Position numbers and translations under genes: made by a program. 64,000 nucleotides of DNA. It comes from Chryseobacterium joostei (GTDB lineage Bacteria; Bacteroidota; Bacteroidia; Flavobacteriales; Weeksellaceae). Under the pieces are notes generated by a model that saw nothing but the letters and a program-made list of their open reading frames with translations, did not search any database and was not told the origin of the DNA. The DNA is taken from assembly GCF_003815775.1 (NCBI RefSeq), contig NZ_CP033926.1:1364001-1428000 (forward strand), read 5' to 3'. Shown here piece after piece: positions 52,207 to 62,378 of this stretch; position 1 is the first letter of the stretch, and the number at the start of each line of letters is the position of its first letter.

Positions 52207-53457
52207 TTATGGATTTAAAGTAAGATATTCCAGCTCTATAGCACTCTGATTCAGTTTCCAGATTGCATCGGTGTAGCTGTTTTTTAAAGTAACCGCCTGA
52301 TTGATCAAGATGACAAATTCCAGATAATTGATCTCACCGGCAAGAAACTGTTTTTTAGCTGTTTCAGTAATAATATTGGCATTTTTCAATTCTGAACTTT
52401 CATATTGCGAAACAATATCAAGGTTAGCATGATAAATCCCGGATGTCTTTCTGTACTGATTCTGCAGATTGAATTCCATGTTAGCAATATCACTTTCCAC
52501 AACAGATTCTGCAATTTTTGCAGCCTGAATTCTGGCTTTCTGCCCACCTGAAAAAACAGGAACCGAAACCCCAAGCTGTACAGAATGAAACTGTGGTGTC
52601 CCATTGTACACTTTATCATCCGCGCCCATTCCTCTGAAGCTGTTGAGGTTATAGGCCAGCTGAAGTCCGGGAAGCATCTTTGCCTTTTCAAGGGCGATCT
52701 GCTGTTCAGAAATATTTTTCTGCTGTTGCAATACTTTAATAGCCGGATGTAAACTAAGCTCTTCTTTAAGGCCTCCATGATAAATTTTCTGATCTTCCGG
52801 AAGAAAATCTGTCTCTGCATTTAAAAGCCACTGAAGCTGATACCCCAGCACTGAAAGCTCCTGGTGTAATTGCTTTAACTGAATTTCAATAGAAGATTTC
52901 TGATTGGAAGCTGTAGTTTTTTCCAGGATATTACTTTCTCCAGCTTTCAGACGGATGTTCGCCTTATCCAGAAAATCAGTGTAAAGCTTCAACGTTTCCT
53001 GAAGAAGTTTCTCCTTTTCTTTTCCGTAGAGAATATTATAAAAGGTAAGACTTACGGCTTTCTTCAGCTCATATTCTTTAAGAGAAACGTTTAGCAGAGA
53101 TTTTTTCCATTCTTCGGTGTATACGTTCTTCTGCTTTTTATATACGGTAGGAAATGCGATGTTCTGGGATATTCCGAATTTCATATCCGTCAAAGCACTG
53201 TTGATCTGCCCATAATCTACTGTGACTCCTGTCTGAGGAATATCAGATGATGATCTGATAAGGGCCTTTGTATATTCTGATTTTAATTTTTCATTTTTAA
53301 GATTTCTGTTATTTTTCAAAGCAATATCAACAGCATCCTGCAATGTAACAGGGGTCTGGGAACTGAAAAGCCCTGCAAAACCGAAGCAGACAAAAAAAGC
53401 CAGAGCGGAAATCTGTTTTTTATTTTTTATTTCTTTCATTTTTAAATCCTTTTTCAA
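52207..53457 (-). CDS. czcC: TolC-family outer-membrane efflux protein (CzcC type)
   Basis: 416 residues. The signal sequence (QISALAFFVCFGFAGLFSSQ) is followed by two outer-membrane efflux repeats of long helices, starting VTLQDAVDIALKNNRNLKN and then EEKLLQETLKLYTDFLDKAN-like segments. The start at 53457 overlaps the end of czcA by 38 bases; the internal ATG (MKEIKNKK, 53439) is an equally good start with less overlap. It forms the exit duct of the CzcCBA pump. Confidence 0.9.
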   Translation of the reverse strand: MKKDLKMKEIKNKKQISALAFFVCFGFAGLFSSQTPVTLQDAVDIALKNNRNLKNEKLKSEYTKALIRSSSDIPQTGVTVDYGQINSALTDMKFGISQNIAFPTVYKKQKNVYTEEWKKSLLNVSLKEYELKKAVSLTFYNILYGKEKEKLLQETLKLYTDFLDKANIRLKAGESNILEKTTASNQKSSIEIQLKQLHQELSVLGYQLQWLLNAETDFLPEDQKIYHGGLKEELSLHPAIKVLQQQKNISEQQIALEKAKMLPGLQLAYNLNSFRGMGADDKVYNGTPQFHSVQLGVSVPVFSGGQKARIQAAKIAESVVESDIANMEFNLQNQYRKTSGIYHANLDIVSQYESSELKNANIITETAKKQFLAGEINYLEFVILINQAVTLKNSYTDAIWKLNQSAIELEYLTLNP

Positions 53458-56400
53458 TAGTTACATACAATAATGGTAAGACAAACAGGGTCAGAAAAGT
53501 TGCAACCATCAGTCCTCCAATAACCACCGTTGCAAGAGGTCGTTGTACTTCAGCTCCTGCTCCATTGCTGACGGCCATCGGAATAAACCCCAGTGAAGCA
53601 ACAAATGCTGTCATCAGCACTGGCCGAAGCCTTGATTCTCCACCATCTATGATGATTCTTACAATATTTTTAATTCCTTTCTTGTGAAGACGGTTAAACT
53701 CTGAAATCAACACAATACCATTTAGCACTGCCACTCCGAAGAGCGCAATAAATCCCACTCCTGCACTGATGCTGAAAGGCATTCCTCTTAGCGCCATCAG
53801 AAATACACCACCAATAATCGAAAGTGGAATCGCGGTGTAAATCAGCAAGCTTTCTTTAACAGAATTAAAGGCCAGGAACAGCATGACGAAAATAAGAGCC
53901 AGAGCAATGGGAACTGCTATCATGAGGCGTTGTTTGGCGTTATTGAGATTTTCAAACGAACCTCCATACGTCATATAATATCCCGTAGGGAGTTTCATAT
54001 TTTGATCTACCTTATGCTGAAGTTCTTCCACAATACTCTGAACATCCCGGTCTTTTATATTAAAGCCTACTACAATTCTTCGTTGAGCATTTTCTCTCTG
54101 AATCTGGTTGGGGCCGTTTTTCACCTCCACTTTGGCAAGCTGAGACAGCGGAATCTGACTTCCGAAAGGTGTAGGGACTAAAAGATTTTTAATATCAGTA
54201 ACATTTTTCCGGTCTTTGGTATCCAGACGTACAACCATATCAAAGCGTTTTTCTCCTTCAAAAACCAATCCGGTACTTTGCCCTGCAAATGCAGTATTAA
54301 CCACGCGATTGATATCTGAAACAGATAAATGATACTGGGCAATCAGAGGACGGTTGTATTCGATAATTACCTGCGGCATTCCCGAAACTGGTTCTATATA
54401 GAGATTCTGGGTTCCTTCCACTGTTTCTATTATTTTCCCGAGCTTTTGTGCATTTTGGGAAAGTACATCAAGGTCTTCTCCAAAAATCTTGATTACAACG
54501 TCCTGTCTTGCCCCAGTCATCAATTCATTAAAACGCATCTGAACAGGATATTGAAAACTGGCCGTAATTCCCGGTACATCTTGCAGCTGTTTACCCATCT
54601 TATTGGCCAGCTCCGGAAAAGTAGACGCTGAGGTCCATTCTTTTTTATCCTTTAAAATAACCATCATATCGGACGCATCCATAGGCATCGGATCGGTAGG
54701 AACCTCACCGCTTCCAATTTTTGTAACCACCTTTTCCACTTCGGGAAATCTGGATTTGAGAATGTGTGCTGCTTTCTGGGTACTTTCAATCGTTGTTGTC
54801 AGATTGCTTCCGGGTAAAACCCTTGTATCTACGGCAAAATCACCCTCTTCAAGGGAAGGAATAAATTCACCCCCCATTTTGGATAAAATGAAGACAGCAG
54901 TTATAAACAAGATTGCCACTACCCCAAAAACTATTTTGGGTACTCTGAGAAGTTTAAGTAAAACTGTAAGATATATTTTCTCCACCTTTTTCATCATTCT
55001 GTCTGATAAAGTAGGTTTATCACTTCTTTTTCTCAGCAATACCGCACTCATCATCGGAATATAAGTCAGTGAAAGCAAAAATGCTCCAAGCAGTGCAAAA
55101 GCTACGGTTTGGGCCATAGGCTTGAACATTTTCCCTTCGATTCCCTGTAGGGTAAGGATCGGAAGATAGACAATCAGAATGATAATCTGTCCGAAAACGG
55201 CGCTGTTCATCATTTTTCCTGCAGATTCAATAACGACAGTATCCATTTCCGATTTTCCGACAGAAAAAATCTTTTTAAACTTTGAATTATGACTGAACTG
55301 ATGTAAGACAGATTCTACAATAATCACTGCTCCATCAATAATCAACCCGAAATCTAAGGCTCCAAGACTCATCAGATTTCCACTGACTCCAAAGAGGTTC
55401 ATCATACATATTGCAAAAAGCATAGCCAAAGGAATAACAGAGGCGACCAGCAAACCCGCTCTTATATTACCCAGAAATAAAACCAGTACAAAGACTACAA
55501 TCAGGGCTCCTTCTGTAAGATTTTTTTCTACTGTTCCGATGGCATTGTTTACCATTTTGGTTCTGTCCAGAAAAGGCTCTATCACCACTCCTTTCGGAAG
55601 TGCTTTCTGAACCTGGGCAATTTTTTCCTTTACATTTTTTATGACCTGATTGCTGTTCTCACCTTTGAGCATCATTACTACAGCTCCCGACACTTCTCCC
55701 TGGTCATTAAAGGTCATGGCTCCATAACGGGTGGCAAACCCAGGCTTTACCTCAGCAATATCTCTTATAAACAAAGGAACATCATTTGTTTTTGTTGCAA
55801 TAGAGATATTATTGATTTCTTCAATACTTCCAACCAGCCCTTCACTCCTGATATATAGAACAGTGGGCCCTTTCTCAATATAAGCACCTCCGGTATTCTG
55901 ATTATTCGCTTGAAGCGCATCAAATACGTCATTGATTGTTATTCCATAAGAATTAAGTCTGTCCGGATTTACAGCAATTTCATATTGTTTCAGCTTACCT
56001 CCGAAGCTACTCACTTCCGCAACTCCTTTTACTCCCAAAAGCTGTCTTCTTACAATCCAGTCCTGAATGGTACGAAGTTCTGTGATATTATATTTTTTCT
56101 CATATCCTTTTTCTGGCCTTACCACATACTGAAAAATTTCGCCAAGCCCTGTGGAAATAGGTCCAAGTTGTGGATTTCCTATTCCCTGTGGGATAATCGC
56201 CTGTATCTGCTGAAGCCTTTCGGCAACCTGCTGTCTCGCCCAGTAGATGTCAACATCATCTTCAAAGACAATGGTCACTAAAGAGAGTCCAAACCTGGAG
56301 AAACTTCTGATCTCCTTTAATCCTGAAATATTATTGTTAGCCTGTTCTATAGGAAAAGTAACAAGGCGTTCTATATCTGTTGCGCCAAAAGAAGGCGCGG

Positions 56401-56554
56401 TGGTAATAACCTGTACCTGATTGTTGGTAATATCAGGTACCGCATCTATCGGCAGCTTGGTAACCTGATAAGATCCCACACCAATAAGTCCCAGTACCAA
56501 CAATGCGATAATGAGTTTATTCTTTACAGAAAACTCAATGATTTTTGTAAGCAT
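53420..56554 (-). CDS. czcA: Heavy-metal RND efflux pump (CzcA type)
   Basis: A 1044-residue RND transporter with twelve membrane helices and two large periplasmic loops. Helix 4 has ALDFGLIIDGAVIIVESVLH, the DFG...DGA pattern of the Zn/Co/Cd/Ni subgroup and not that of Cu/Ag pumps. It exports divalent metals from the periplasm using protons. It is the first gene of the czcABC operon on the minus strand. A small paralogous protein with a GTG start lies directly upstream. Confidence 0.93.
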   Translation of the reverse strand: MLTKIIEFSVKNKLIIALLVLGLIGVGSYQVTKLPIDAVPDITNNQVQVITTAPSFGATDIERLVTFPIEQANNNISGLKEIRSFSRFGLSLVTIVFEDDVDIYWARQQVAERLQQIQAIIPQGIGNPQLGPISTGLGEIFQYVVRPEKGYEKKYNITELRTIQDWIVRRQLLGVKGVAEVSSFGGKLKQYEIAVNPDRLNSYGITINDVFDALQANNQNTGGAYIEKGPTVLYIRSEGLVGSIEEINNISIATKTNDVPLFIRDIAEVKPGFATRYGAMTFNDQGEVSGAVVMMLKGENSNQVIKNVKEKIAQVQKALPKGVVIEPFLDRTKMVNNAIGTVEKNLTEGALIVVFVLVLFLGNIRAGLLVASVIPLAMLFAICMMNLFGVSGNLMSLGALDFGLIIDGAVIIVESVLHQFSHNSKFKKIFSVGKSEMDTVVIESAGKMMNSAVFGQIIILIVYLPILTLQGIEGKMFKPMAQTVAFALLGAFLLSLTYIPMMSAVLLRKRSDKPTLSDRMMKKVEKIYLTVLLKLLRVPKIVFGVVAILFITAVFILSKMGGEFIPSLEEGDFAVDTRVLPGSNLTTTIESTQKAAHILKSRFPEVEKVVTKIGSGEVPTDPMPMDASDMMVILKDKKEWTSASTFPELANKMGKQLQDVPGITASFQYPVQMRFNELMTGARQDVVIKIFGEDLDVLSQNAQKLGKIIETVEGTQNLYIEPVSGMPQVIIEYNRPLIAQYHLSVSDINRVVNTAFAGQSTGLVFEGEKRFDMVVRLDTKDRKNVTDIKNLLVPTPFGSQIPLSQLAKVEVKNGPNQIQRENAQRRIVVGFNIKDRDVQSIVEELQHKVDQNMKLPTGYYMTYGGSFENLNNAKQRLMIAVPIALALIFVMLFLAFNSVKESLLIYTAIPLSIIGGVFLMALRGMPFSISAGVGFIALFGVAVLNGIVLISEFNRLHKKGIKNIVRIIIDGGESRLRPVLMTAFVASLGFIPMAVSNGAGAEVQRPLATVVIGGLMVATFLTLFVLPLLYVTIEKGFKNERNKK

Positions 56555-56694
56555 ATAATGATTGATTAATCTTAATTATCGTAATAAAATTCTGGTATTC
56601 TGATACATAGACTCAATGCTTCTGTATTACATACAGGCACTTTTATTAAATACAGAATACCTTCTCAGTCAAAAAAATGCCTGAGAAAAATAGA

Positions 56695-57081
56695 TTAAGA
56701 TTGAAGAAATCTTGGTGGTTGCCAAATAGAATTGAGTATTTCTTTATTGTAAAGAACACTTTTATAAAGGGGTTTCTTAACCTCACGGGCATTGTAGACC
56801 TTCTCTGTAGAATAAAAATCTAAATATGAATTAATGGTGAAAACAACAGACAGCAGGCTTGCATGTGAAACAAAAGGCAATCTTTGGTCCTGATCATGGT
56901 CGCTGTCTTTTACAGGATGATCGTAATGGGTTTTCAGAAATGCAGTGAGAGACATCTCTGGGTTAAGATTTTTATGTTGTATATAATGCTCTATAAGGAG
57001 CGGCATTTTCAAAAGCTGATACAATTCGGTCGTAGAAACCAAATATAATGACAACAACAATATGGAAATCAGCTTTTTCAC
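56695..57081 (-). CDS. Small conserved protein, paralogue of 47539, GTG start
   Basis: About 128 residues with the same plan as the protein at 47539: signal-anchor KKLISILLLSLYLVSTTELY, then SLTAFLKTHYDHPVKDSDHD, then a C-terminal WQPPRF. The paralogue alignment supports GTG at 57081 as start, and the longer ATG frame from 57117 adds 12 residues without counterpart. It lies upstream of czcA on the same strand. Its His/Asp-rich segment HYDHPVKDSDHDQDQ suits metal binding. Confidence 0.72.
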   Translation of the reverse strand: MKKLISILLLSLYLVSTTELYQLLKMPLLIEHYIQHKNLNPEMSLTAFLKTHYDHPVKDSDHDQDQRLPFVSHASLLSVVFTINSYLDFYSTEKVYNAREVKKPLYKSVLYNKEILNSIWQPPRFLQS

Positions 57082-57721
57082 TGTATCAAAATTACAACTT
57101 TTTTCATTAAGAATCATTTTAAAAAATCAAATACTGCTTATTAAGTATTAGAACAAATAAACACTTGTTGGTTCTGCCGAATAAATTTAATTCAAAACTA
57201 CACTTTACTGATATGCTGCTTATTGTTTGATATTATAAAAAAACTTGATAGAGAATACCAAGGTTCAGCAAACTAATTATAATTGGTTAAAACCAAAAAA
57301 AAATTCAACGTATTATTCCTTTCTTGATTAACTTAAAATTAACATAAACCTCCGGTTCTTTCTGCAGATGCACTTCTGGAAGTCCCTGTATTTGTTATTT
57401 TTGTCTGCCGAAATATCAGCATAACATCAGCTGGTGGGTGCTACAATACCATTCACCGGAGATCTCACTGCATTAGTTAATATCTATCGGGGAAATATCA
57501 TTTTCCATGCAAAGGAAGACTAATCCTCCAAATAAATATTGCAATTGATAATATATAAGGAATTCAGAAGGTAAAATATGAATAGAATTACTCTTTTTTC
57601 TAAATTCTGTATTTAAAAACTCCTGCTTCTGTTCTCTGGATAGAGTAAAGTTGCAGGAGTTCCTGGGAATAGTTTTTCTTTATTTTTGTTTTTAGAATCT
57701 TGAAGTGTGATTTTAGCCCAT
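57082..57721. other. 640-bp gap without supported gene
   Basis: Only short frames. A -7-like TATTTTTG lies at 57396-57403 on the plus strand with no gene after it. The terminator at 57614-57661 belongs to the minus-strand gene beginning at 58633. Confidence 0.5.
57614..57661 (-). terminator. Terminator of the secreted-protein gene pair
   Basis: On the minus strand AACTCCTGC, a 26-base loop, GCAGGAGTT, then further T. It lies about 60 bases after the stop of the 57722-58633 gene. Confidence 0.7.
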
Positions 57722-58633
57722 CTAAAGTTTGGTGACAATTAAGTAACCATAATTATCACTTCCATTTGGAATATTCATTTGACACGTTTGGGTATTATAG
57801 CTGTCTCCTCCAGCATAATTAACAAACAACGCCACTTTTTCATTTACTGCCGTACTTTGATAAGCAACAATAAGCTTCTGTGGATTAGCATACGCATAAC
57901 TGCTAACATGAATTCCTCCTGTCGCATTTCTTCGTGCAATCGCATAATCTCTGAAAATTGTGTTGGTAGAATAAACAGAACTTCCATTACTGGCTGTAGC
58001 AAATATGGTATTGATAGCAATTTGGCCGGTATTAGATGATGTTGTTGGCAGTCCGGTACAAAATGCTGTCTGATACATCTCAAAAAGATATACACCAGGT
58101 TCGGGAATCGTTAGATAACTTATATTGCTGACAGATTGTGAATTGACAGTTCCCGAAACATCTGTTCCGAATCCAAAACCTGTTGTATTACCTTGAACAT
58201 CTCCTCCTGCAGGAAAAGGAATATTGGTATACATATTTGTATTATAAAGCGAAAAGTTACCAAAGGATGAACTGCGTTTAAAGTAAAAATACTGAATTGT
58301 TGCAGGCTTAACCTTAGCAGCACCACTAGCATCAACAGCAAGAGGACTGTAAGGAGAAGACAAAACAGGCAGATTTTCATGTTTCACCTCAGTTTTTACA
58401 TGCAGTAAATCAGTAGGTAGAGATGTACCTGTATTAATTCCTAGGTATCCATTATTTTGGAGTTTAAATAATTCTGATCCGTCTGAGTTATTAATTTCCA
58501 GAGCTTTAGCTGTCAAATCATTTCCCTTTGAAATAATATCTAATGTTGCTGAAGGATTAGTGGTATTGATACCCACTTGCCCCCAAACTTCAGCACTGAC
58601 TGAAGTTAAAATTATTAAAAATATCTTTTTCAT
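57722..58633 (-). CDS. Secreted surface protein with VGINT/NPSATLDI N-terminus (copy A)
   Basis: 303 residues with signal peptide (MKKIFLIILTSVSAEVWGQ). The motif VGINTTNPSATLDIISKGND follows, a repeat typical of secreted Chryseobacterium/Flavobacterium proteins. The C-terminal half has SYLTIPEPGVYLFEM, as in complement-C1q/TNF-like or adhesin beta-sandwiches. It ends DNYGYLIVTKL. A tandem paralogue lies directly upstream (58644). The function is unknown; it is probably exported. Confidence 0.8.
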   Translation of the reverse strand: MKKIFLIILTSVSAEVWGQVGINTTNPSATLDIISKGNDLTAKALEINNSDGSELFKLQNNGYLGINTGTSLPTDLLHVKTEVKHENLPVLSSPYSPLAVDASGAAKVKPATIQYFYFKRSSSFGNFSLYNTNMYTNIPFPAGGDVQGNTTGFGFGTDVSGTVNSQSVSNISYLTIPEPGVYLFEMYQTAFCTGLPTTSSNTGQIAINTIFATASNGSSVYSTNTIFRDYAIARRNATGGIHVSSYAYANPQKLIVAYQSTAVNEKVALFVNYAGGDSYNTQTCQMNIPNGSDNYGYLIVTKL

Positions 58634-58643
58634 AATTAGTGAA

Positions 58644-59564
58644 TCATAATTTGGAAATATTCATTGTTATTTTATTGGATAAACCAGGAGGAGTAGCAAA
58701 GGCACACACATTTGTGGGAAAGCTATCACCAAAACCATAATTTACAAAAAGGGCAATTTTTTCATTTGCTGCTGTAGTTTCAAATACTAGAAAAACAGTG
58801 TGGGGAAGTGGAAAATTATAAGGGCCTGTAATTACTGCACCAGTATCATTTCTTCTGGGTAAACCATTGTAACGGACTACGGCTAACCTATTGTAGCTCG
58901 TACTAGCTGAAGATGCTTTGAATAGAGCTGTTCCTATTCCCAACATCCCATTGGATGAATCAGTAGGACTTCCAGTGCAATTGGTATAGTAATTTAAATT
59001 TATTTTATAAACCCCAGGCTCCGGAAAAGTGATATATCTTATATTTGAGGATGAAATTACAGTACTGTTAACATTTAAAGAGGCAGAAGCATCAGTACCA
59101 AATCCTGTACTAATAGTATTGGTAACAACCTGTGCAGAAGTAAGTGGGATATTGGTATAAATACCAGTGTCTGAAAGTGGGAAACCAGAAGTAGTAACCG
59201 TTGACGCCATTGCCATATAAAGATATTTAGTAGGCTCTGGAACGTAGGTTCCAACTGTACCATCATCCTTGATAGCAAGAGGCGATAAACTTCCTGAAAC
59301 AATAGGTAGGTTTTCATACCTTACACTTCCATTGGTATGCAGTTTTGCAGTAGGAGTAGAAACATTGACCCCGACATTTCCATTATCAAGAATTGTCAGG
59401 AGTTCTGTTCCATTGGAATTACTTACTTCAAGTGCTTTAGTCGCATTTGTATTTCCCTTAGATCTAATATCTAACATGGCACTAGGAGTTACCTCATTAA
59501 TACCAACTTGTGCAAGTGTAGTAGCTGACAATAATATACTTGCAAAAAATACTGTTTTTTTCAT
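58644..59564 (-). CDS. Secreted surface protein with VGIN/TPSAMLDI N-terminus (copy B)
   Basis: 306 residues, paralogue of the gene 10 bases downstream. Signal peptide (MKKTVFFASILLSATTLAQ), then VGINEVTPSAMLDIRSKGNT, ALEVSNSNGTELLTI and IRYITFPEPGVYKINL. The arrangement suggests tandem duplication. The middle (residues 100-230) has diverged most. Confidence 0.8.
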   Translation of the reverse strand: MKKTVFFASILLSATTLAQVGINEVTPSAMLDIRSKGNTNATKALEVSNSNGTELLTILDNGNVGVNVSTPTAKLHTNGSVRYENLPIVSGSLSPLAIKDDGTVGTYVPEPTKYLYMAMASTVTTSGFPLSDTGIYTNIPLTSAQVVTNTISTGFGTDASASLNVNSTVISSSNIRYITFPEPGVYKINLNYYTNCTGSPTDSSNGMLGIGTALFKASSASTSYNRLAVVRYNGLPRRNDTGAVITGPYNFPLPHTVFLVFETTAANEKIALFVNYGFGDSFPTNVCAFATPPGLSNKITMNISKL

Positions 59565-60084
59565 ATATGCTGTTTTAGAGTTTGTAAAATATGGGATATA
59601 AAAAAGTAAATCTATCTTGGTCTATTTATATAAAAATAGTATAGAATAGATATGGAAAAGGGAACCTAATGACATATTTACATTTTCTTGTCAAATGTAT
59701 TGTAATATCACAAAAAGATCTGCACTGCATTTGTACTGCAACAAATAAACAACTGAATACGTGTAATTTACATTTAAACCAATGAATACTTTCTTTTCAA
59801 ACTATAAGGATTAATTCAATAGAAGAAAAACCCCAAACCACATAATTGCAGCAGTAAGGTTACAAATTAATACATTGTATGATCGAAATATAGCTTCTAC
59901 AAAATATGAAATAGATAAGTATATACTGAATATTTTATGAAGCAATATAATCTATCTCAGTCTGAGTAGACCAAAAGTAATGTGGGAAGCATCGGTAAAA
60001 CGTTTTCTCAAAAACTGATCTTGCCTAAGATACAATTCGTCATACAGTTTTACACCTGAGACATGAACCGTTGCATTGATAAAA
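59565..60084. other. 520-bp gap without supported gene
   Basis: Low-complexity AT-rich sequence. No promoter or hairpin of confidence. The only frame here (59952-60134, minus) overlaps the regulator gene and looks like a shadow. Confidence 0.5.
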
Positions 60085-61530
60085 TTAATGCTCCAAAATC
60101 CATTTATTAAAATCGATCTCCTTTGGTAACTCAAGTTTCTTTCTTAGCCTGTATTTTTTAGATTCAACAGTCCTTAGTGATATATGGTCATAATCAGCAA
60201 TTTGCTTATTGGAAAAGTTTAGTTTGATAAAAGCACATAATCTTAAATCATTTAAAGTAAGATGATTATACTTCGAAGTTAGATTATTACAAAATTCTGG
60301 ATACAATTCCCTAAAACAATTCATAAAAGAAGGATCAGAATTTTTTACAAGTTGAATCAGTTCATCATGGACATTGCTAAGCTTTTTTCTGAGTTCTTGA
60401 GATTCCTGCACTTTTTGATCTATTAAAAAATCTTTTAGCTTTACTCGTTTTTTTAACTCATCACGAATCAAATAAATAGCTACGATACTCATGATTAAAA
60501 TACTTATAATAATATAGTAAAAATAATATTTATTACCTTTTTCTTTTTTCAACTCCTCATCAAGAATTTTTTCAATTACAATGTTGGTAACATTTTCTTC
60601 CTCTGTTCTTAGACTATCACGTAGCTGAGAGTACTTCAATACAAATTCTTGTTCTTTTTCCTTATCATTAAGTCCCTTATAAGCTTCAGAAATTAATTCA
60701 TATGATTCCAAATTTCTTTTTCGTAGATTGGCTTTACTAGTAATTTTTAATGAATTAAATAGATAACTCAACGCTTTATCATAATGTTTTTTTTTGATGT
60801 TGAGTTTGCCGAAGGCCCGCAAGACATTAGCCTTTCCTTCGATGGGAATCTCCTTTACCAACAATAAGTCATTAGCTTTATTAATAAAAAATTCAGCTGA
60901 ATCAATATTTTGCTTTTGAAAATGTCTGTTGGCAATAGTTATAAACAGCATGGGCATTGGAGACTGCATGCACTTTTTTTCATTACTATATACTGAATCC
61001 ATCATCCCTAACACCTGAAAGCTATTTCTTTTCCAATCATAGATATTATATAATCTCTTCTCCCTCGTCTTTTTATCTTCGATTCTTTGTGCATATTCAA
61101 ATGCAACATCAAAACTTCTTATTGCTTGTGAATGCATATGAAGTGAATTATAATTGACTCCATAGACAAAATATAGGTACTCTAAAAGATTATTATCTTG
61201 ATCTTTGTCGAGCTCTTTTTTAGCAATTTCTAAAAAATCTAGACTCGTTTTGTTTTTCTTAAATACAGTCAGAGCATAAGCAATATTAATGTTCCCTCTT
61301 ATTTTTCCTTTTTTATAGTTCTGTTTCCTAGCTACTTCAAGGTACTTTCTTTCTTGCAAAATTATTTTTTTAAAATCACCATTTCTCAAAAGTCTGCCAA
61401 AAGCCTCTGTCTGCAAACTATCAATATCATGTATCTTGGATTGTGACTTATACTCTAAAAAAGAAAAAATGATCAATAAAAAAAGTACTTTTCTAAAATA
61501 AATCATACCAATAAATAAATTTGAATTCAT
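60085..61530 (-). CDS. TPR sensor with LuxR-like C-terminal DNA-binding domain
   Basis: 481 residues. A signal-anchor (VLFLLIIFSFLEY) leads to TPR-like repeats (about 60-300, for example KKHYDKALSYLFNSLKITSK). One membrane helix follows (YYFYYIIISILIMSIVAIYL), then a coiled coil, and a C-terminal LuxR-like HTH (FSNKQIADYDHISLRTVESK, then KYRLRKKLEL). This is the Bacteroidota membrane-spanning TPR/HTH regulator type. A start at MIYFRK (61506) is also possible. Targets are unknown; the secreted protein pair is a neighbour on the same strand. Confidence 0.87.
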   Translation of the reverse strand: MNSNLFIGMIYFRKVLFLLIIFSFLEYKSQSKIHDIDSLQTEAFGRLLRNGDFKKIILQERKYLEVARKQNYKKGKIRGNINIAYALTVFKKNKTSLDFLEIAKKELDKDQDNNLLEYLYFVYGVNYNSLHMHSQAIRSFDVAFEYAQRIEDKKTREKRLYNIYDWKRNSFQVLGMMDSVYSNEKKCMQSPMPMLFITIANRHFQKQNIDSAEFFINKANDLLLVKEIPIEGKANVLRAFGKLNIKKKHYDKALSYLFNSLKITSKANLRKRNLESYELISEAYKGLNDKEKEQEFVLKYSQLRDSLRTEEENVTNIVIEKILDEELKKEKGNKYYFYYIIISILIMSIVAIYLIRDELKKRVKLKDFLIDQKVQESQELRKKLSNVHDELIQLVKNSDPSFMNCFRELYPEFCNNLTSKYNHLTLNDLRLCAFIKLNFSNKQIADYDHISLRTVESKKYRLRKKLELPKEIDFNKWILEH

Positions 61531-62378
61531 ACTTTACAAAGTTGTTTTTACTCCATTTATTGATAAGGAATGTTTATCCAGTACTGTTGATTCTGAACAA
61601 TATTTATAGTTACTAAAAGAAGATAGTATTATTTTTTTCATACACTTTTTGACCTTAAATATATAATGTTTTACTTTGTTTTCAATTCATATTATTTTAT
61701 TCATTAAAAAAATATTATAAATTAATTTTATTCTAAATAATGGTGATTTTAAATTATTTTTTTAATAAAAAAAATTAACAAATCACAAGTATATTGGGGT
61801 ATACATAAAATGTTAAAAAGTAAATTCCATCAATTCTTCTTATTAAGGATATATAGCAGCATCCTTTATACATTATCTTATGTGTGAGCTGTGATTTTAA
61901 AATGCAGTATCAACAATATATATCCAAGTTCTTTTGCTCTATGATGTAAACAATATAATCTTCAATAGGTAATAATTTAGAAAGGGTACAGCATAAGATT
62001 CGCATGGACACTTGATACATAACATTCCACAGACTAAATATTATTGAATAAAAAGCAAAGTTTTACTTCTGGAACATCATTATATGTTTTTAGAATCAAC
62101 TATTCTGTCTGATAAATGTCTGCAGAGAAAATATCATTCCTATACAGAAGCTGTTCAATCTGAGACGCGGCTATTTCAATTACCATACATGAAAAATTCT
62201 TTCTTTGAAAAATTTACCACAGAGATCAAATAAAAAGATTGTTATGGACGTCGGGAAGGTTTTCTCAACTATGAAAGAGCTATTTTACTATATAAAATTA
62301 AGAACTGCGATTTGCTATAAAAAATATACCAATTAATTCTCTTTAATAGTATATTGTATCCCTAAAAACTATTTAATT
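61531..62378. other. 850-bp gap without supported gene
   Basis: Very AT-rich. A 49-codon frame at 62084-62233 (plus) is open but has no recognisable feature. No palindrome or -7 element of confidence before the Nramp-like gene. Confidence 0.5.

Noticed and set aside
59952..60134. 60-residue frame on the minus strand
   Set aside because: It overlaps the 3' end of the TPR/LuxR-like gene in another frame and shows no family features.
62084..62233. 49-codon open frame in the gap before the Nramp-like gene
   Set aside because: No signal peptide, motif, or promoter; frames of this length are expected by chance.
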